A stretch of DNA of 64,000 nucleotides from JANYHF01 sp963732765 (GTDB lineage: Bacteria; Pseudomonadota; Alphaproteobacteria; Rhizobiales; Hyphomicrobiaceae), in assembly GCA_963732765.1 (NCBI GenBank), contig CAVTAS010000001.1, positions 186,001-250,000 on the forward strand. Reading direction: 5' to 3'. Both the position numbers and the translations under genes were made by a program. The notes below the pieces were generated by a model, which saw only the letters and a program-made list of their open reading frames with translations, searched no databases and had not been told where the DNA came from. Positions 51,318 to 61,078 of the stretch are shown piece after piece; within the stretch, counting starts at the first letter, position 1, and every line of letters begins with the position of its first letter.

Positions 51318-51784
51318 CGCCATTGGAGTAGCGGCCCCGGCGGCAAGCCGCAGACGCAGTGCTGGCGGATGTCGAGCGCGGCGAAACCGCTCGCCTTGAG
51401 CCCGATCAATGCGATGGGATTCTAGATCGTGAGCGGTTGCGATCGCCGGCAGGCGGCATTCAAAACGCATGGCCGCCAGGCACCAGCGCTCTCAGCAAGA
51501 CCCGCGGTACCGAAGCAGCCACTTCGTCTCGATCAGTGCTGCGATTTCGGCGCGGCAGGATCGGCAACCGGCACCCCCGCCAGTAGCTGCGCCGACGGTG
51601 GCTATGGGGCCTTGGCCTTGACCCTATTTACGACTTTTGCATTGAGTGTTTAGCTGAGCAGATAAACTGCGGCAGATCCTCCTCGTGCGCGGTGCATGGA
51701 GCGGAGTGCCAGAAGGTCACGGCGACCGCCGCACGGGCACTGGTGGTGTCGCTTCGATAGCGAAACAAGAAGAGCAGACAGACG
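51318..51784. other. 467-base gap before the exopolysaccharide locus
   Basis: No convincing gene; short open frames here have no family features. It contains a FixK/FNR-like 14-mer, TTGAG-CCCG-ATCAA (51396-51409), with one mismatch, pointing away from the polymerase gene and 375 bases from it. The promoter of the polysaccharide locus should lie in this gap, but I could not place it. Confidence 0.45.
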
Positions 51785-53317
51785 ATGGGCGCCGGTCTAG
51801 CAGCAACGTTCTACACCCTGCTGGCGCTTGGACTGGCGGCTGCGCTGCTTCCTAGCGAGCGGTTCTTTCGTGGCGATTGGCGCGTCTTTGCTTTCTGGGC
51901 CGCCGGGGCCTGTCTGCAGTTCAATTTTGCCGACCACCTGCTCGGCCAGGCGATCGCGTTTGGGTTGCTGCTGTTGTTGGCGCCGGTGTCGGTCGAGCAT
52001 AAAGTCGCAATGTACATCGCAACTTTCGCTTTCCTGCCAAAGTATATCGAAACGCCGATCCCGTTCCCGGGCCTCAACAATCTGATCAATCTGTCGCCCT
52101 ACAAAGTCAGTGCCTTTGCGCTGCTGGTTCCCGTGTTCTTCAGTGCTACAAAAGGGCGGCCACCGGGGTCGATCAGCTTCGTAGCGGCGTTGTGTGTGAT
52201 CGCATACCCGATTTATACTTATTTGATGGTGTCGGCCATAACCACTCCAACTGACGGACTGCGGTTCCTCTTTGAACAGTGCGTGATCTTCGTGTTGCCC
52301 TTCTTTGCCATCCTGCGTGTCGTCAACACCGAGGAGGACCTCGAGGAGTGCCTCTACAGCTTCGTTTTGGTGGCGACCATTCTGGCCGCCATTGCGCTGG
52401 TATCGACTGGGAAGCAATGGAATCTGTACACCACGGGTGCGCCTGCAACCTTCGAGACGACGCCGGACTATCGTTGGGGCTTGTTGCGCGTCATTGGCAC
52501 CACCAATACCCATTCGCTCGGATATTTCATGGTCGCAGGGCTTTTCCTGCTTGAGGCACTGAAATCCAGAATCGGTTTGGGACGGCTGCGTCTGTGGGCG
52601 CTGCGAGCGGCGATGCTGGCGGCCCTGGTGTTCACCGGGTCGCGCGGATCCATGATAGCTCTTGCAGCCGGTGCGATGCTTTACTTCGTCCTCAGTCAAC
52701 GCTTCTACACCCTGCGGTGGCTGCTGATGATGGCGGCGACGTTAGCCCTGGGGATTTCCGCTTTCTGGCTTGCCACCGGGGATCTCAAGCAGGTGGATGA
52801 CCTCGGGACCTTCGATTATCGACAGAAATTGATCAGCACCTGTCTTGAGTTTATCTACGATTACCCGTTCTTCGGAGATCTCGAATTTCTCAAGACTTAC
52901 CGGTTTGACGACCTCATACAAGGACAACAGATTGTCGACCTCACCAATCTGTATCTTCAATACGGAGTTCAGTTTGGCCTCGTTGGGGTGGGTTTCTTTT
53001 TCGGAATCTTTCTACCCACCGTTTTTACGCTGATCGGAAGGCTCATGGTTCGGCCGGCCGCCGAAAACTCAATGTGGCTGACGACGGTACGGGCAAGCAT
53101 GCTGGCTTCGATCATCGCCTGGTTGGTGCTGGTGGCGACGACCAGCGACTATGGCCTGATCCTGCAACTCGGCCTGGTGCTGGCCGCGCTTGGGCAGGCC
53201 ACCTTGCGGTTGCCTCTCGCTGTCGATGCCGCCGATCGGAATCTTCCCGATCAGGCTTCAAGCCCACCGAGCGGCGGTCAGTTCGGTAGTCTTGGGCCTG
53301 TCGCCGTTGAGGCCTAG
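51785..53317 (+). CDS. O-antigen ligase/Wzy-like polysaccharide polymerase
   Basis: The 510-residue membrane protein has about 11-12 helices and a large periplasmic loop before a GSRGSMIALAAGAM segment, the usual pattern of Wzy/WaaL proteins. The loop ends near RVIGTTNTHSLGYF. It should join undecaprenyl-linked repeat units into exopolysaccharide at the outer face of the inner membrane. It heads a rightward run with a glycoside-hydrolase-like gene and the flippase. The soluble C-terminus (about 30 residues) is rich in Pro and Ser. Confidence 0.8.
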   Translation: MGAGLAATFYTLLALGLAAALLPSERFFRGDWRVFAFWAAGACLQFNFADHLLGQAIAFGLLLLLAPVSVEHKVAMYIATFAFLPKYIETPIPFPGLNNLINLSPYKVSAFALLVPVFFSATKGRPPGSISFVAALCVIAYPIYTYLMVSAITTPTDGLRFLFEQCVIFVLPFFAILRVVNTEEDLEECLYSFVLVATILAAIALVSTGKQWNLYTTGAPATFETTPDYRWGLLRVIGTTNTHSLGYFMVAGLFLLEALKSRIGLGRLRLWALRAAMLAALVFTGSRGSMIALAAGAMLYFVLSQRFYTLRWLLMMAATLALGISAFWLATGDLKQVDDLGTFDYRQKLISTCLEFIYDYPFFGDLEFLKTYRFDDLIQGQQIVDLTNLYLQYGVQFGLVGVGFFFGIFLPTVFTLIGRLMVRPAAENSMWLTTVRASMLASIIAWLVLVATTSDYGLILQLGLVLAALGQATLRLPLAVDAADRNLPDQASSPPSGGQFGSLGPVAVEA

Positions 53318-53359
53318 TCTGACAGATGCCGATGCCACAAATGCCAAAGGGAGACGGAC

Positions 53360-55342
53360 ATGTTAGACCGCAGACAGTTTGTTCTGCGTGCTGCAGCAAG
53401 CAGCGCAGCGACGGCTCTTCTGTCAACTGCCGGCGTGCCCGCGTTTGCCGGCCCTGGTGGAGGCCGAATTATAATGGGACTGGCAGATCCCACTTACTTC
53501 AGCGGGTTCTGTCCGTTTTTGAACTGGTGGAAGGCAGCGAACTTCTACTTCATTGACAGGCACGACAAGCCGAGGCTGGAAGGGCTGGAAACGCCCGAAG
53601 CGGCACAGTACTTTGATGACCACGGCAACGTGAAACGCCAGGCGCCGGCTGACCTGAAATCAATTTCGCGCATTTTCTATGCTTTGCCGCCGCGCAACTA
53701 CCAGATCGGACACTCGTTCGCAGGAATGCGTTGGGGTATAGCCTGGGACGGCGCAGCCAAATGCACCATTAGTGGGATATCCGAAGGCGGTTCCCAAACG
53801 ATCAATAGCGCAAAGGGTTCCGGCAGCTTCATCTTTGGGGCCAAGCCAGACAACACCTGGGCGACCTTCGAAATTGTCGATCGTAACAACCCGCCCCGCA
53901 ACATTCGTGTCTATCAAATGCAGTACGCCGCCAATGTCGAGGCGGGCGAGATGTTCAATCCAGACTGGATCGCGCAGATCCGCGCGTTCGGCCGTCTCAG
54001 ATTCATGTCATGGATGGGCACGAGCAATAGCGGTGTTCGCGATCTCTCGCAAGTGCCTGAAGAAGAGGATCACGCCTGGTGTATCGAGCTGCCAGGCTCA
54101 GGTGTTGGACCGTATGGAGGCAAAGGTGGCGTTCCTCTGACCGTCATCGCAAAGCTGGCGAACCTGACATCTTGCGATGTCCAAATCTGCATACCACATC
54201 AGGCTACCGACGACTGTGTTCGCGCTATGGCGGAAACGCTGCACAAGCTGATCGCCCCCAACATCGTCATTACGTTTGAATACAGCAACGAATGCTGGAA
54301 CTGGCAGTTTGAACAAACAAGATATTGCGACGAACGCGCCCAGTCCGAAGGCCTCGAAGGTGGTCCGCCACGCTGGTACGGGCGGCGAGCGGCCGAGTGC
54401 ATGGACATCGTCGCCGATGTCATCGGCGACCGGCAACGCTGGCAAGGCTGCCTTGCCGTACAGACCGTGAACCTCTCTGTGACGGAGACAGCACTGCAAG
54501 GTGTGCAAGATCACCTCAACCGCCGTGCCAGCACGAAGTCATACCGTGGCCGCGTCGCCGACCTTTTTGACGAGATATCGGTGACAGGCTACTTCGGCGA
54601 CGTCGTGCAGAGCCGCCCCATCGAAAATATCAGCAATGCTTTGCCCGCCGTCGTAAGCGCTCCTGGGCACGGCTACTCGAACGGGCAGAAACTGCGCCTG
54701 TTTGTGCAAAGCGGCATGGTCGAACTGAACAATGTCAATGTCACTGTCGCAAATGCCGGGCCTGACACTTTCGAGCTCGCGAACCTCGACACGCGGCGCT
54801 TCGCCAAGTTCGAAGCGGTCCAAAACTATGCCGCGCCGGCCGACATCTTCAATCTCATGGATCAGAGTGAAGCGGACTTCGCTGCGCAACGCGACGGGCT
54901 GAAATCGCGCTACCAGAAGTTCAATCGTATCATGGCCAAGAGTTGGCTAAGTGGCGAGGCCGACGGCATTGTGACAGAAGTCAGCGTCGCCGCCCTCAAA
55001 GCCAGGTTCTGGCCGCAGCAGCTGGCACTGGCCAAGGCGCACGGTCTGGCGCTGCGTCAATACGAAGGTGGCTTGCACTTTGTGGGAGATGCCCATCTGG
55101 TGGCCTTTGGCGGAAATCCGCAGTTTACGGATTTTCTCATTCACATCGGACATAGCGCCGAGACTGCCGAAGTCTACCGCGAGGCGTATCAGGCGTTTAC
55201 AGACATTGGCGGGACGATGCCTGCCAAGTATGTCGAGGCAGGAAATTCGTCCCAATACGGAACCTGGTCTGGCATGCGCTTCCTGCCGGGCGACGAACGC
55301 AATCCGGTGTGGGAGGCGACGCGCAAGTTCAACGACGGTTAA
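53360..55342 (+). CDS. Tat-exported glycoside-hydrolase-like protein
   Basis: The 660-residue protein has a twin-arginine signal (DRRQFVLRAA, cleavage after AFA near residue 30). The middle looks like a clan-A beta/alpha barrel: ITFEYSNECWNWQF holds the NE pair typical of the acid/base Glu, and LRQYEGGLHF could hold the nucleophile Glu. An inserted beta domain (about 415-480, with LRLFVQSGMVELNNV) resembles a carbohydrate-binding module. It may trim or bind the polysaccharide made by this locus. Similar proteins are labelled cellulose-binding without proof. Lies 42 bases after the polymerase gene. Confidence 0.72.
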   Translation: MLDRRQFVLRAAASSAATALLSTAGVPAFAGPGGGRIIMGLADPTYFSGFCPFLNWWKAANFYFIDRHDKPRLEGLETPEAAQYFDDHGNVKRQAPADLKSISRIFYALPPRNYQIGHSFAGMRWGIAWDGAAKCTISGISEGGSQTINSAKGSGSFIFGAKPDNTWATFEIVDRNNPPRNIRVYQMQYAANVEAGEMFNPDWIAQIRAFGRLRFMSWMGTSNSGVRDLSQVPEEEDHAWCIELPGSGVGPYGGKGGVPLTVIAKLANLTSCDVQICIPHQATDDCVRAMAETLHKLIAPNIVITFEYSNECWNWQFEQTRYCDERAQSEGLEGGPPRWYGRRAAECMDIVADVIGDRQRWQGCLAVQTVNLSVTETALQGVQDHLNRRASTKSYRGRVADLFDEISVTGYFGDVVQSRPIENISNALPAVVSAPGHGYSNGQKLRLFVQSGMVELNNVNVTVANAGPDTFELANLDTRRFAKFEAVQNYAAPADIFNLMDQSEADFAAQRDGLKSRYQKFNRIMAKSWLSGEADGIVTEVSVAALKARFWPQQLALAKAHGLALRQYEGGLHFVGDAHLVAFGGNPQFTDFLIHIGHSAETAEVYREAYQAFTDIGGTMPAKYVEAGNSSQYGTWSGMRFLPGDERNPVWEATRKFNDG

Positions 55343-55500
55343 CAGCAAAGCGAGAAAACCGGCGTCGTCGTTTGTATTTGGAGCATTGCGCGACTAGCGT
55401 GCTGCCGCTGGTTGGCTGGCGTTGCTGTTGGCGCTGGGGAAAATTGCCGGGCGTGGAGGGTTGTAAGATTTTTGACCGGTTGAGTGGCATCCAGTTGCGG

Positions 55501-56880
55501 ATGTTCGAGCGAGCGCGAGCAGCGATAGGTGGGGGGCAGTTGTCAAAGGCGCTGGCCTGGTCGACCTTCGCGCATGTCGCGAGCCAAGGCGTTCGCATTA
55601 TCGGTCAATTGGTGTTGGCGCGTCTGCTTGCACCCAGCATGTTCGGTATCGTCGGAATCGCCACCGTTGTTCAGATCGTGCTGGCGCTTCTGACCGATGT
55701 CGGGTTACGGCCTACCGTTATCCAGAGCCGCCGCGGCGACGAGCCTGCCTTCCTAAACACGGTGTGGACGGTACAGATCCTGCGCGGGATCTTGATCTTC
55801 GCAATCAATCTCTTACTGGCGACTGCTCTGGGGATCGGACAGCACTTTTCGGCCCTGCCGACCGGCTCGACCTGGGCTGCGCCGGAACTGCCGCTGGTGC
55901 TGGCGGCGACTGCGGGGACATCGCTGATCTCAGGGTTTCAATCCACCAAGTTGCTTTCGGCCAGCCGTAGCCTGGAGTTCGGACGCATTACGATCATCGA
56001 ACTGGCGAGCCAGTTCCTGGGTTTACTGTCGATCGTCATGTTGGGATACTTGACCGGTTCGATATGGTCGTTGGTTGCCGGTATGCTGCTATCGACTTTG
56101 GTTATGACTGTGCTTAGTCATGCTTGGTTGCAGGGGGCGCCAAACGCGCTCGCCTGGGACCGGGGCGCACTCGAGGAGCTTTACCGGTTTGGCAGTTTTG
56201 TTCTGGCCTCGTCGCTTTTCTTCGTTTTCGCAACCAATGCAGATCGTTTGTTATTTGCGGGTTTCTTCAGCCCAACTCAGATGGGCTTTTATTCGATCGC
56301 GGTTGGTCTCATCGGCATCGTCGATGGCATCGGAAGCCGGATTCTGGTCACTGTAGCGCACGCCTCGTTCAGCAATGTTGCGCGCACGGATCCTTCGGCG
56401 CTGCGTAAGGCGGTCTATCGGCTGCGCTTGCCATTGGACGCGATCGCGCTGCTAGCGTCGGGGGGCATCTTTGCGATGAGTCCAAGCATTGTGCACGCGC
56501 TTTATGACCATCGCTATGCCGAGGTTGGTGGCTATCTGAGGATACTTTCGCTGTCCTTGTTCTTCTTCCGATTCAACGTTTTCACGAGCGTCTATCTGGC
56601 CCTCAACAAGCCGGAATGGCAGATGTTCGTCAATGGGCTGAAGCTTGCGAGCCTGCTGATCATGCTGCCATTGTCGTACTATTTTGGCGGCGTCTATGCC
56701 GCTATCTATGCCATGGCGCTTCACGGTGTAGTGCTGCTACCACTCCTGTACTGGTTCAATAGTCAGCATAAGCTCAATGACCTGCGATTCGAGGGGCTTG
56801 TGCTCGGTTTCTGGGCTGCCGGCTGGGGGATGGGTATGGTCGCGGCGACCATCTTGGATTATCTTGTCCAAGCGGCCTGA
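55501..56880 (+). CDS. Wzx-type polysaccharide flippase
   Basis: The 459-residue membrane protein of the MOP superfamily has about 12-14 helices. Its start LSKALAWSTFAHVASQGVRI and LVLARLLAPSMFGIVGIA are the family N-terminal wording of Wzx/PST flippases. It should carry undecaprenyl-linked repeat units across the inner membrane. ATG 55501 is chosen; the open frame runs further upstream across the end of the previous gene. It is convergent with the chain-length gene at 56919. Confidence 0.88.
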   Translation: MFERARAAIGGGQLSKALAWSTFAHVASQGVRIIGQLVLARLLAPSMFGIVGIATVVQIVLALLTDVGLRPTVIQSRRGDEPAFLNTVWTVQILRGILIFAINLLLATALGIGQHFSALPTGSTWAAPELPLVLAATAGTSLISGFQSTKLLSASRSLEFGRITIIELASQFLGLLSIVMLGYLTGSIWSLVAGMLLSTLVMTVLSHAWLQGAPNALAWDRGALEELYRFGSFVLASSLFFVFATNADRLLFAGFFSPTQMGFYSIAVGLIGIVDGIGSRILVTVAHASFSNVARTDPSALRKAVYRLRLPLDAIALLASGGIFAMSPSIVHALYDHRYAEVGGYLRILSLSLFFFRFNVFTSVYLALNKPEWQMFVNGLKLASLLIMLPLSYYFGGVYAAIYAMALHGVVLLPLLYWFNSQHKLNDLRFEGLVLGFWAAGWGMGMVAATILDYLVQAA

Positions 56881-56918
56881 TGTTCGCTGGTGTTCTCGCG
56901 TCAGGCCACCCGTCCGTC

Positions 56919-58088
56919 TCAATGCGCCGCCACTTTGCCCAATCTGGCGATCACCCTGAGGCCGGTGGCGCGCTTGAACTGATCTTGCGTCTTGAGCCTC
57001 CGGTCAAGCCGCTCGGCCAGGAAAGTCATAGCCAGCCCGAGTCCGAAACTGAACATGAGGCCGGCGAGTGCAATCTTCCGGATCGCGCTTTCACCCGTGA
57101 TTGGATCCTTGGGACGACCAACGATGAGGAGGTTCTCCGGCGAGTTGAAGATGCCGACATAGTTGTTGCCACGTGATGGCAGACGGGAGCGTGAGGCGTC
57201 CAACTCCTTGCTGGCGGTCGCGAAGTCGGCAAAGGCGTTCTCAAGAGTCGCGACCACGGCTGGGTCGTTGGAAATGGCTGCGCGAATGGCCTTGGTATCG
57301 ATCGTGGGCTCGTTGCGCACGGGCGTTGGCAGGGTGGCGGCATCGGGTGCCAGCGCATCTGTTTTCGGCGCGGCCAGGCTGAGGTCCTGCTGCTTCATGT
57401 CGTACAGCTGCCGCAGCAACGCCAGGGTCCGGTCTGGCGACGATTGGCCGACTTGCGCGACGGCCTTGTTCAGGGCGGTCTCGGCGACCTCGACTGTTTG
57501 ACTACGTCGCATCAGGATGAACTGCGGCGCATTGAAGATTCCCTGCTCAGGGCCGGTCAAGCCCTCCATAAGCCGGGCCAAGATGATCTCGAGCCGGTTC
57601 CCCAACCCCTCCGGGCGACCGCCTGTCAGGCTGATTTCCAGCACAGAGCCGCCTACCAGTTCGAGCGTCAGGGCGCGTCGCAGACTGTCGGCCTGGCCAA
57701 CCTGCTTGTCGGGGGTATCGAGATCCTTGGCGTCCGCCAATTGCGGCAACAGGCCGAACAGTACCTGATCGCTTTTCAGCCACGCCTCGACAGCTTGTAT
57801 CTGTTCGAGTGCGGCCTGTCCGTCCAAGGCGCTGGCCAGCGGACCGGATCCTGCGGTCCGATTGGCCGATTGAAACAGGATCAGTGATTTCGAAATGTAA
57901 GTCTTGGGAACCAACATGCTGGCCAGGAATGCCAGACCCAGTGTGATCGCAATGGGCGCGAGGAGCAACTTCCAATGGGCCCGCAGAGCGCCAAGCACAA
58001 AGACAAAATACTCACGGACGGCATCTTGAAACGCTGCGGCTTCGCCAACAGGCGCCGCGGCTGTTCGCGGGATTTGGTTTACAGTCAT
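56919..58088 (-). CDS. Polysaccharide co-polymerase (Wzz/GumC-type chain-length regulator)
   Basis: The 389-residue inner-membrane protein has two membrane helices (about 40-62, LLLAPIAITLGLAFLASML, and about 345-367) that flank a large periplasmic helical domain. The C-terminal cytosolic tail is short (RLKTQDQFKRATGLRVIARLG) and has no kinase domain. Such PCP-2 proteins work with a BY-kinase, either fused or separate; here the upstream gene encodes a separate one. It sets polymer length and links the polymerase to the outer-membrane exporter. Confidence 0.85.
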   Translation of the reverse strand: MTVNQIPRTAAAPVGEAAAFQDAVREYFVFVLGALRAHWKLLLAPIAITLGLAFLASMLVPKTYISKSLILFQSANRTAGSGPLASALDGQAALEQIQAVEAWLKSDQVLFGLLPQLADAKDLDTPDKQVGQADSLRRALTLELVGGSVLEISLTGGRPEGLGNRLEIILARLMEGLTGPEQGIFNAPQFILMRRSQTVEVAETALNKAVAQVGQSSPDRTLALLRQLYDMKQQDLSLAAPKTDALAPDAATLPTPVRNEPTIDTKAIRAAISNDPAVVATLENAFADFATASKELDASRSRLPSRGNNYVGIFNSPENLLIVGRPKDPITGESAIRKIALAGLMFSFGLGLAMTFLAERLDRRLKTQDQFKRATGLRVIARLGKVAAH

Positions 58089-58129
58089 GGTGCGATCTCT
58101 CGTTTGCGCTTCGAGCTGTCCGGCCGGGA

Positions 58130-58849
58130 TCAACCCAGTCCGAGCCATTTCCCGAAGGGCAGTTTCCAATCGTTCAGGATCAGGCCAGTTACCGGAACCC
58201 GCTGAATCGAACACAGCTGCAACAACTCCTCCAGCTGCAGATTTGTCGGCTTGCCTGTGACGCACAGCATCAGCACGACGTCGCAAGCCGTTGCGGCGGC
58301 GAATCCCCCCGCGACCAATCCATCGGTTCCCCGCGCCGCGGGAGGTAAGTCGACAATGACCATGTCGAACTTGCCAGCAATCGAGGCTACGACTTTGCGG
58401 ATCGTGTCGTCGTTGGCGCCGACAAGACCGGGGACCGTGCCTAGGTCGAGCATCGACACGCCATCGACGCGACGCAACGATGAGGTGATATCAAGACCGT
58501 CGAGCAAGTCTCCGCTTTCGCGGCCGGCCGTCGCGACCCGCCTCGGCAACCGGCTGGCGTCGAGCAACAAGACGCGGCCGGAGATGCTGACGTAGGCTTC
58601 GGCGAGTGCTGCTGCGAAGGTGCTGACGCCCGTGCCGTTGCTGTCACTCGTGACACCGACGATCGCAGCGGACTTGTCTCTCAGAAGCGCCAAGACCTTG
58701 GTCGTCGAGCGCCCCCAAGTCCGACGGGCGACAGCACCCTTGGCCCAGCGAGCGTACACGTCAAGATCTTGCGAAAACTGCTTCAGCATTGCTGCTGGCC
58801 TCTCCTTGAAGAGTCTGGCGGCGGCGACCGCCACGGGTGATTTACTCAT
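58130..58849 (-). CDS. BY-kinase/CpsD-like ATPase with altered Walker A
   Basis: The 239-residue MinD/ParA-type protein is the expected partner of the co-polymerase 41 bases downstream. The Walker A region reads TSDSNGTGVSTFAAALA, so the lysine of GKST is a valine (codon GTC). The Walker A' (VLLLDASRLP) keeps only one of its two usual acidic residues, while Walker B (MVIVDLPPAARG) is close to consensus. The tyrosine cluster normally phosphorylated at the C-terminus is absent. It may be a structural regulator without kinase activity. Confidence 0.8.
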   Translation of the reverse strand: MSKSPVAVAAARLFKERPAAMLKQFSQDLDVYARWAKGAVARRTWGRSTTKVLALLRDKSAAIVGVTSDSNGTGVSTFAAALAEAYVSISGRVLLLDASRLPRRVATAGRESGDLLDGLDITSSLRRVDGVSMLDLGTVPGLVGANDDTIRKVVASIAGKFDMVIVDLPPAARGTDGLVAGGFAAATACDVVLMLCVTGKPTNLQLEELLQLCSIQRVPVTGLILNDWKLPFGKWLGLG

Positions 58850-59050
58850 GTACTGCCTAATCCCGAGAGACGATCCTTGAACGGCTGTTATGCCGCCGCA
58901 TTCACGGTCTATAGCATAAGCCGATTGGCTTCGGACCCTGGCTCCGAAACCAGACGCCAACAAAGACGCGATATCGTTACCGAGGCGCGCGGCAAATGTG
59001 CGTGAATTGTCCGTTTTCGAAGAGCGCGCATGCGATCTGTCGTCACCGCC

Positions 59051-60055
59051 TCACGAGCGGCGGAACAGACTGCTATGGAGCACAATGTCGAACATGTAGA
59101 GTTTCGGGTGCCCCGGTTGGCGACGTTCCAAGACCGATCGGGTCAACGAAATCGCGGCACCGGCGAGCGTCGATAGATCGGCCGCAAGAGAATAGAGCAC
59201 GCCGTGGTTCTTGACGTAATACCAATGGCGCGACTGGTACCAGTAGGACGCCAGGCGCTTGCGCGTATCGACGGTATCGGGGGTTGCGGAGCTGCCTTGG
59301 CCGTAGTGCAGGATGCGGCTTGACGGGACATGGTAGCAGAGATACCCGGCGCGTGCGGCACGCAGGCACAAATCGCATTCCTCGAAGTACAGAAAGAAAG
59401 TCTCGTCGAAGCTGCCAATCGTACGCAGCATGTCGGTCCGCACCAGCATGCTGGCGCCGCTGACCCAGTCGCAAGGTCCCTCAGGGGTATCGACGGGAAG
59501 TGATATCATCTGGCGCTTCAACAGGCTGGTAATTGGGCCCGATTGAGCGGCCAACTCGAACTCGCCAGCGACCGAATGAAAACGGAACGCGCCCGTTTGG
59601 AGCACGCCGTCGGCGTCCTCGAGGCGGCTGCCAACGATGCCGACTTCGGGCCGCCGTTCCAGGAAGGCAATCAAAGGGGCAACAGCGTTGCGGTGCACAA
59701 TGGTGTCGGAGTTGAGGAACCAGATGTATTTGGCGGGGTCGGGTTGGCCAAGGACGTCTTTGACAATGCCATTGTTCCCATAGCCGAAGCCACCGTTCTT
59801 GGGCAAAGGCAAGAGACGGGCCCACGCTCCCCAACCGTTGGTTTCGATAGCGCTGCGAATTGCCGGTACCGAGTCATCAGGAGACGCATTGTCGGCGACA
59901 ATGACCTCAAAGACTGGTCCGCGCGTTCGTTCTTCGGCAAGCGAGCGCAAACAGTCGATCGTGAACTTAGGCGTCTTGTAGTTGACGATGGCCACAACCA
60001 GTTCGGGCCCCTTCGAACTCTGCATCGACGGCGATGCCGCACCCGTATTCGTCAT
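59051..60055 (-). CDS. Family 2 glycosyltransferase, rhamnosyltransferase-like
   Basis: The 334-residue GT-A enzyme starts VVAIVNYKTPKFTIDCLRSL, then IVADNASPDDSV, KNGGFGYGNN and the metal motif FLNSDTIV. DWVSGASMLVRTDML and FFLYFEECDLCLRA complete the family. It adds a sugar, perhaps rhamnose, from a nucleotide sugar to the lipid-linked repeat. ATG 60055 is preferred over TTG 60070. It is divergent from the wecG-like gene; the 282-base gap shows no clear site. Confidence 0.87.
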   Translation of the reverse strand: MTNTGAASPSMQSSKGPELVVAIVNYKTPKFTIDCLRSLAEERTRGPVFEVIVADNASPDDSVPAIRSAIETNGWGAWARLLPLPKNGGFGYGNNGIVKDVLGQPDPAKYIWFLNSDTIVHRNAVAPLIAFLERRPEVGIVGSRLEDADGVLQTGAFRFHSVAGEFELAAQSGPITSLLKRQMISLPVDTPEGPCDWVSGASMLVRTDMLRTIGSFDETFFLYFEECDLCLRAARAGYLCYHVPSSRILHYGQGSSATPDTVDTRKRLASYWYQSRHWYYVKNHGVLYSLAADLSTLAGAAISLTRSVLERRQPGHPKLYMFDIVLHSSLFRRS

Positions 60056-60337
60056 GGTACTTAGCCTCAACTCAACTCAAACGCTTGGGGCTGTTGCCGC
60101 TCGCGCCCTACCACATTCGTTCGGACAAAGACGTCTTAGCCATTTACGGATCAAGGGAACACTTGTTTCACGACAATGATGTGTACATAGTCAAGAACCA
60201 TCCGATACCATTGACAGTCGGCCTCGCGTTGACCAAACGACCTTACTAACCAATTGACAGCATCGTCATTGTCTCTGGTCCACGCATCGTCGAGGACGTA
60301 GCCGGCGCGACGTCCGCAACAACCCGAACGATTTCTC

Positions 60338-61078
60338 ATGACCCAACCCAAGACGGCTTCGTTTCTCGGTCTCCCATTTCATTTGCTCACGCTCGATCAG
60401 GCAGCGGACGATATCTTGAGTCAACGAGAAGGTGATTTCCGCTACGTCGTGACGCCCAACGTCCAACACATGGTGCGTTTGCTCGACAGTCACGCGACCC
60501 TCCGCCCACTGTATTTTTCGGCCTGGCGCACTTTGTGCGACAGCCGGGTACTGAGCCGCTTGGCGCGCCTGCACGGTGTGCAGCTGCCTGTCGCCACCGG
60601 CAGCGATCTGACCGCCAAGCTGCTGCAGCGGGCCGCCGTCGAGCGTATCCGGGTCGCCATCGTTGGCCCCGATGCCTCGGTTGGGGATTTGCTGAAACCG
60701 CTCTATCCGGGCCTCGACGCGGTGTTTCATCAGCCCAAGTTCGGTTTTATAGACGACCCAAAGGCGGTCGATGCGGCGGTCGACTTTGTTGTTTCTACCA
60801 ACGCTCCGCTGGTGTTTCTTGCTGTCGGTACGCCACAACAGGAACTCTTGGCGCAGCGGATTCAAGCCAACCCGCAGGCGCGTGGCGTCGGACTGTGCAT
60901 CGGCGCGTCGATAGATTTTCTGACTGGCAAGCAGCGGCGGGCTCCGCTGTGGATGCAACGCAGTGGCATCGAATGGCTGCATCGTTTGGCGACCAATCCT
61001 GTGCGGCTGGGGAGGCGCTATTTCGTGGAGTGCCCAAAGATCTTCTATTTCATGTTTGTCGGCCGGCGCATCACTTAG
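60338..61078 (+). CDS. WecG/TagA/GumM-type glycosyltransferase
   Basis: The 246-residue GT26 enzyme begins SFLGLPFHLLTLDQAADDIL. It has TPNVQHMVRLL, LCDSRVLSRLARLHG, KFGFIDD and VFLAVGTPQQELLAQRI, ending with WLHRLATNPVRLGRRYF. The family transfers N-acetylmannosamine(uronic acid) or glucuronic acid/glucose to a lipid carrier-linked sugar. The acceptor here is unknown. It overlaps the convergent glycosyltransferase gene by 8 bases at the 3' end. Confidence 0.9.
   Translation: MTQPKTASFLGLPFHLLTLDQAADDILSQREGDFRYVVTPNVQHMVRLLDSHATLRPLYFSAWRTLCDSRVLSRLARLHGVQLPVATGSDLTAKLLQRAAVERIRVAIVGPDASVGDLLKPLYPGLDAVFHQPKFGFIDDPKAVDAAVDFVVSTNAPLVFLAVGTPQQELLAQRIQANPQARGVGLCIGASIDFLTGKQRRAPLWMQRSGIEWLHRLATNPVRLGRRYFVECPKIFYFMFVGRRIT

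Noticed and set aside
51396..51409. TTGAG-CCCG-ATCAA as a promoter site of the polysaccharide locus
   Set aside because: It has a mismatch, points away from the polymerase gene and is 375 bases from it; kept only as part of the gap description.
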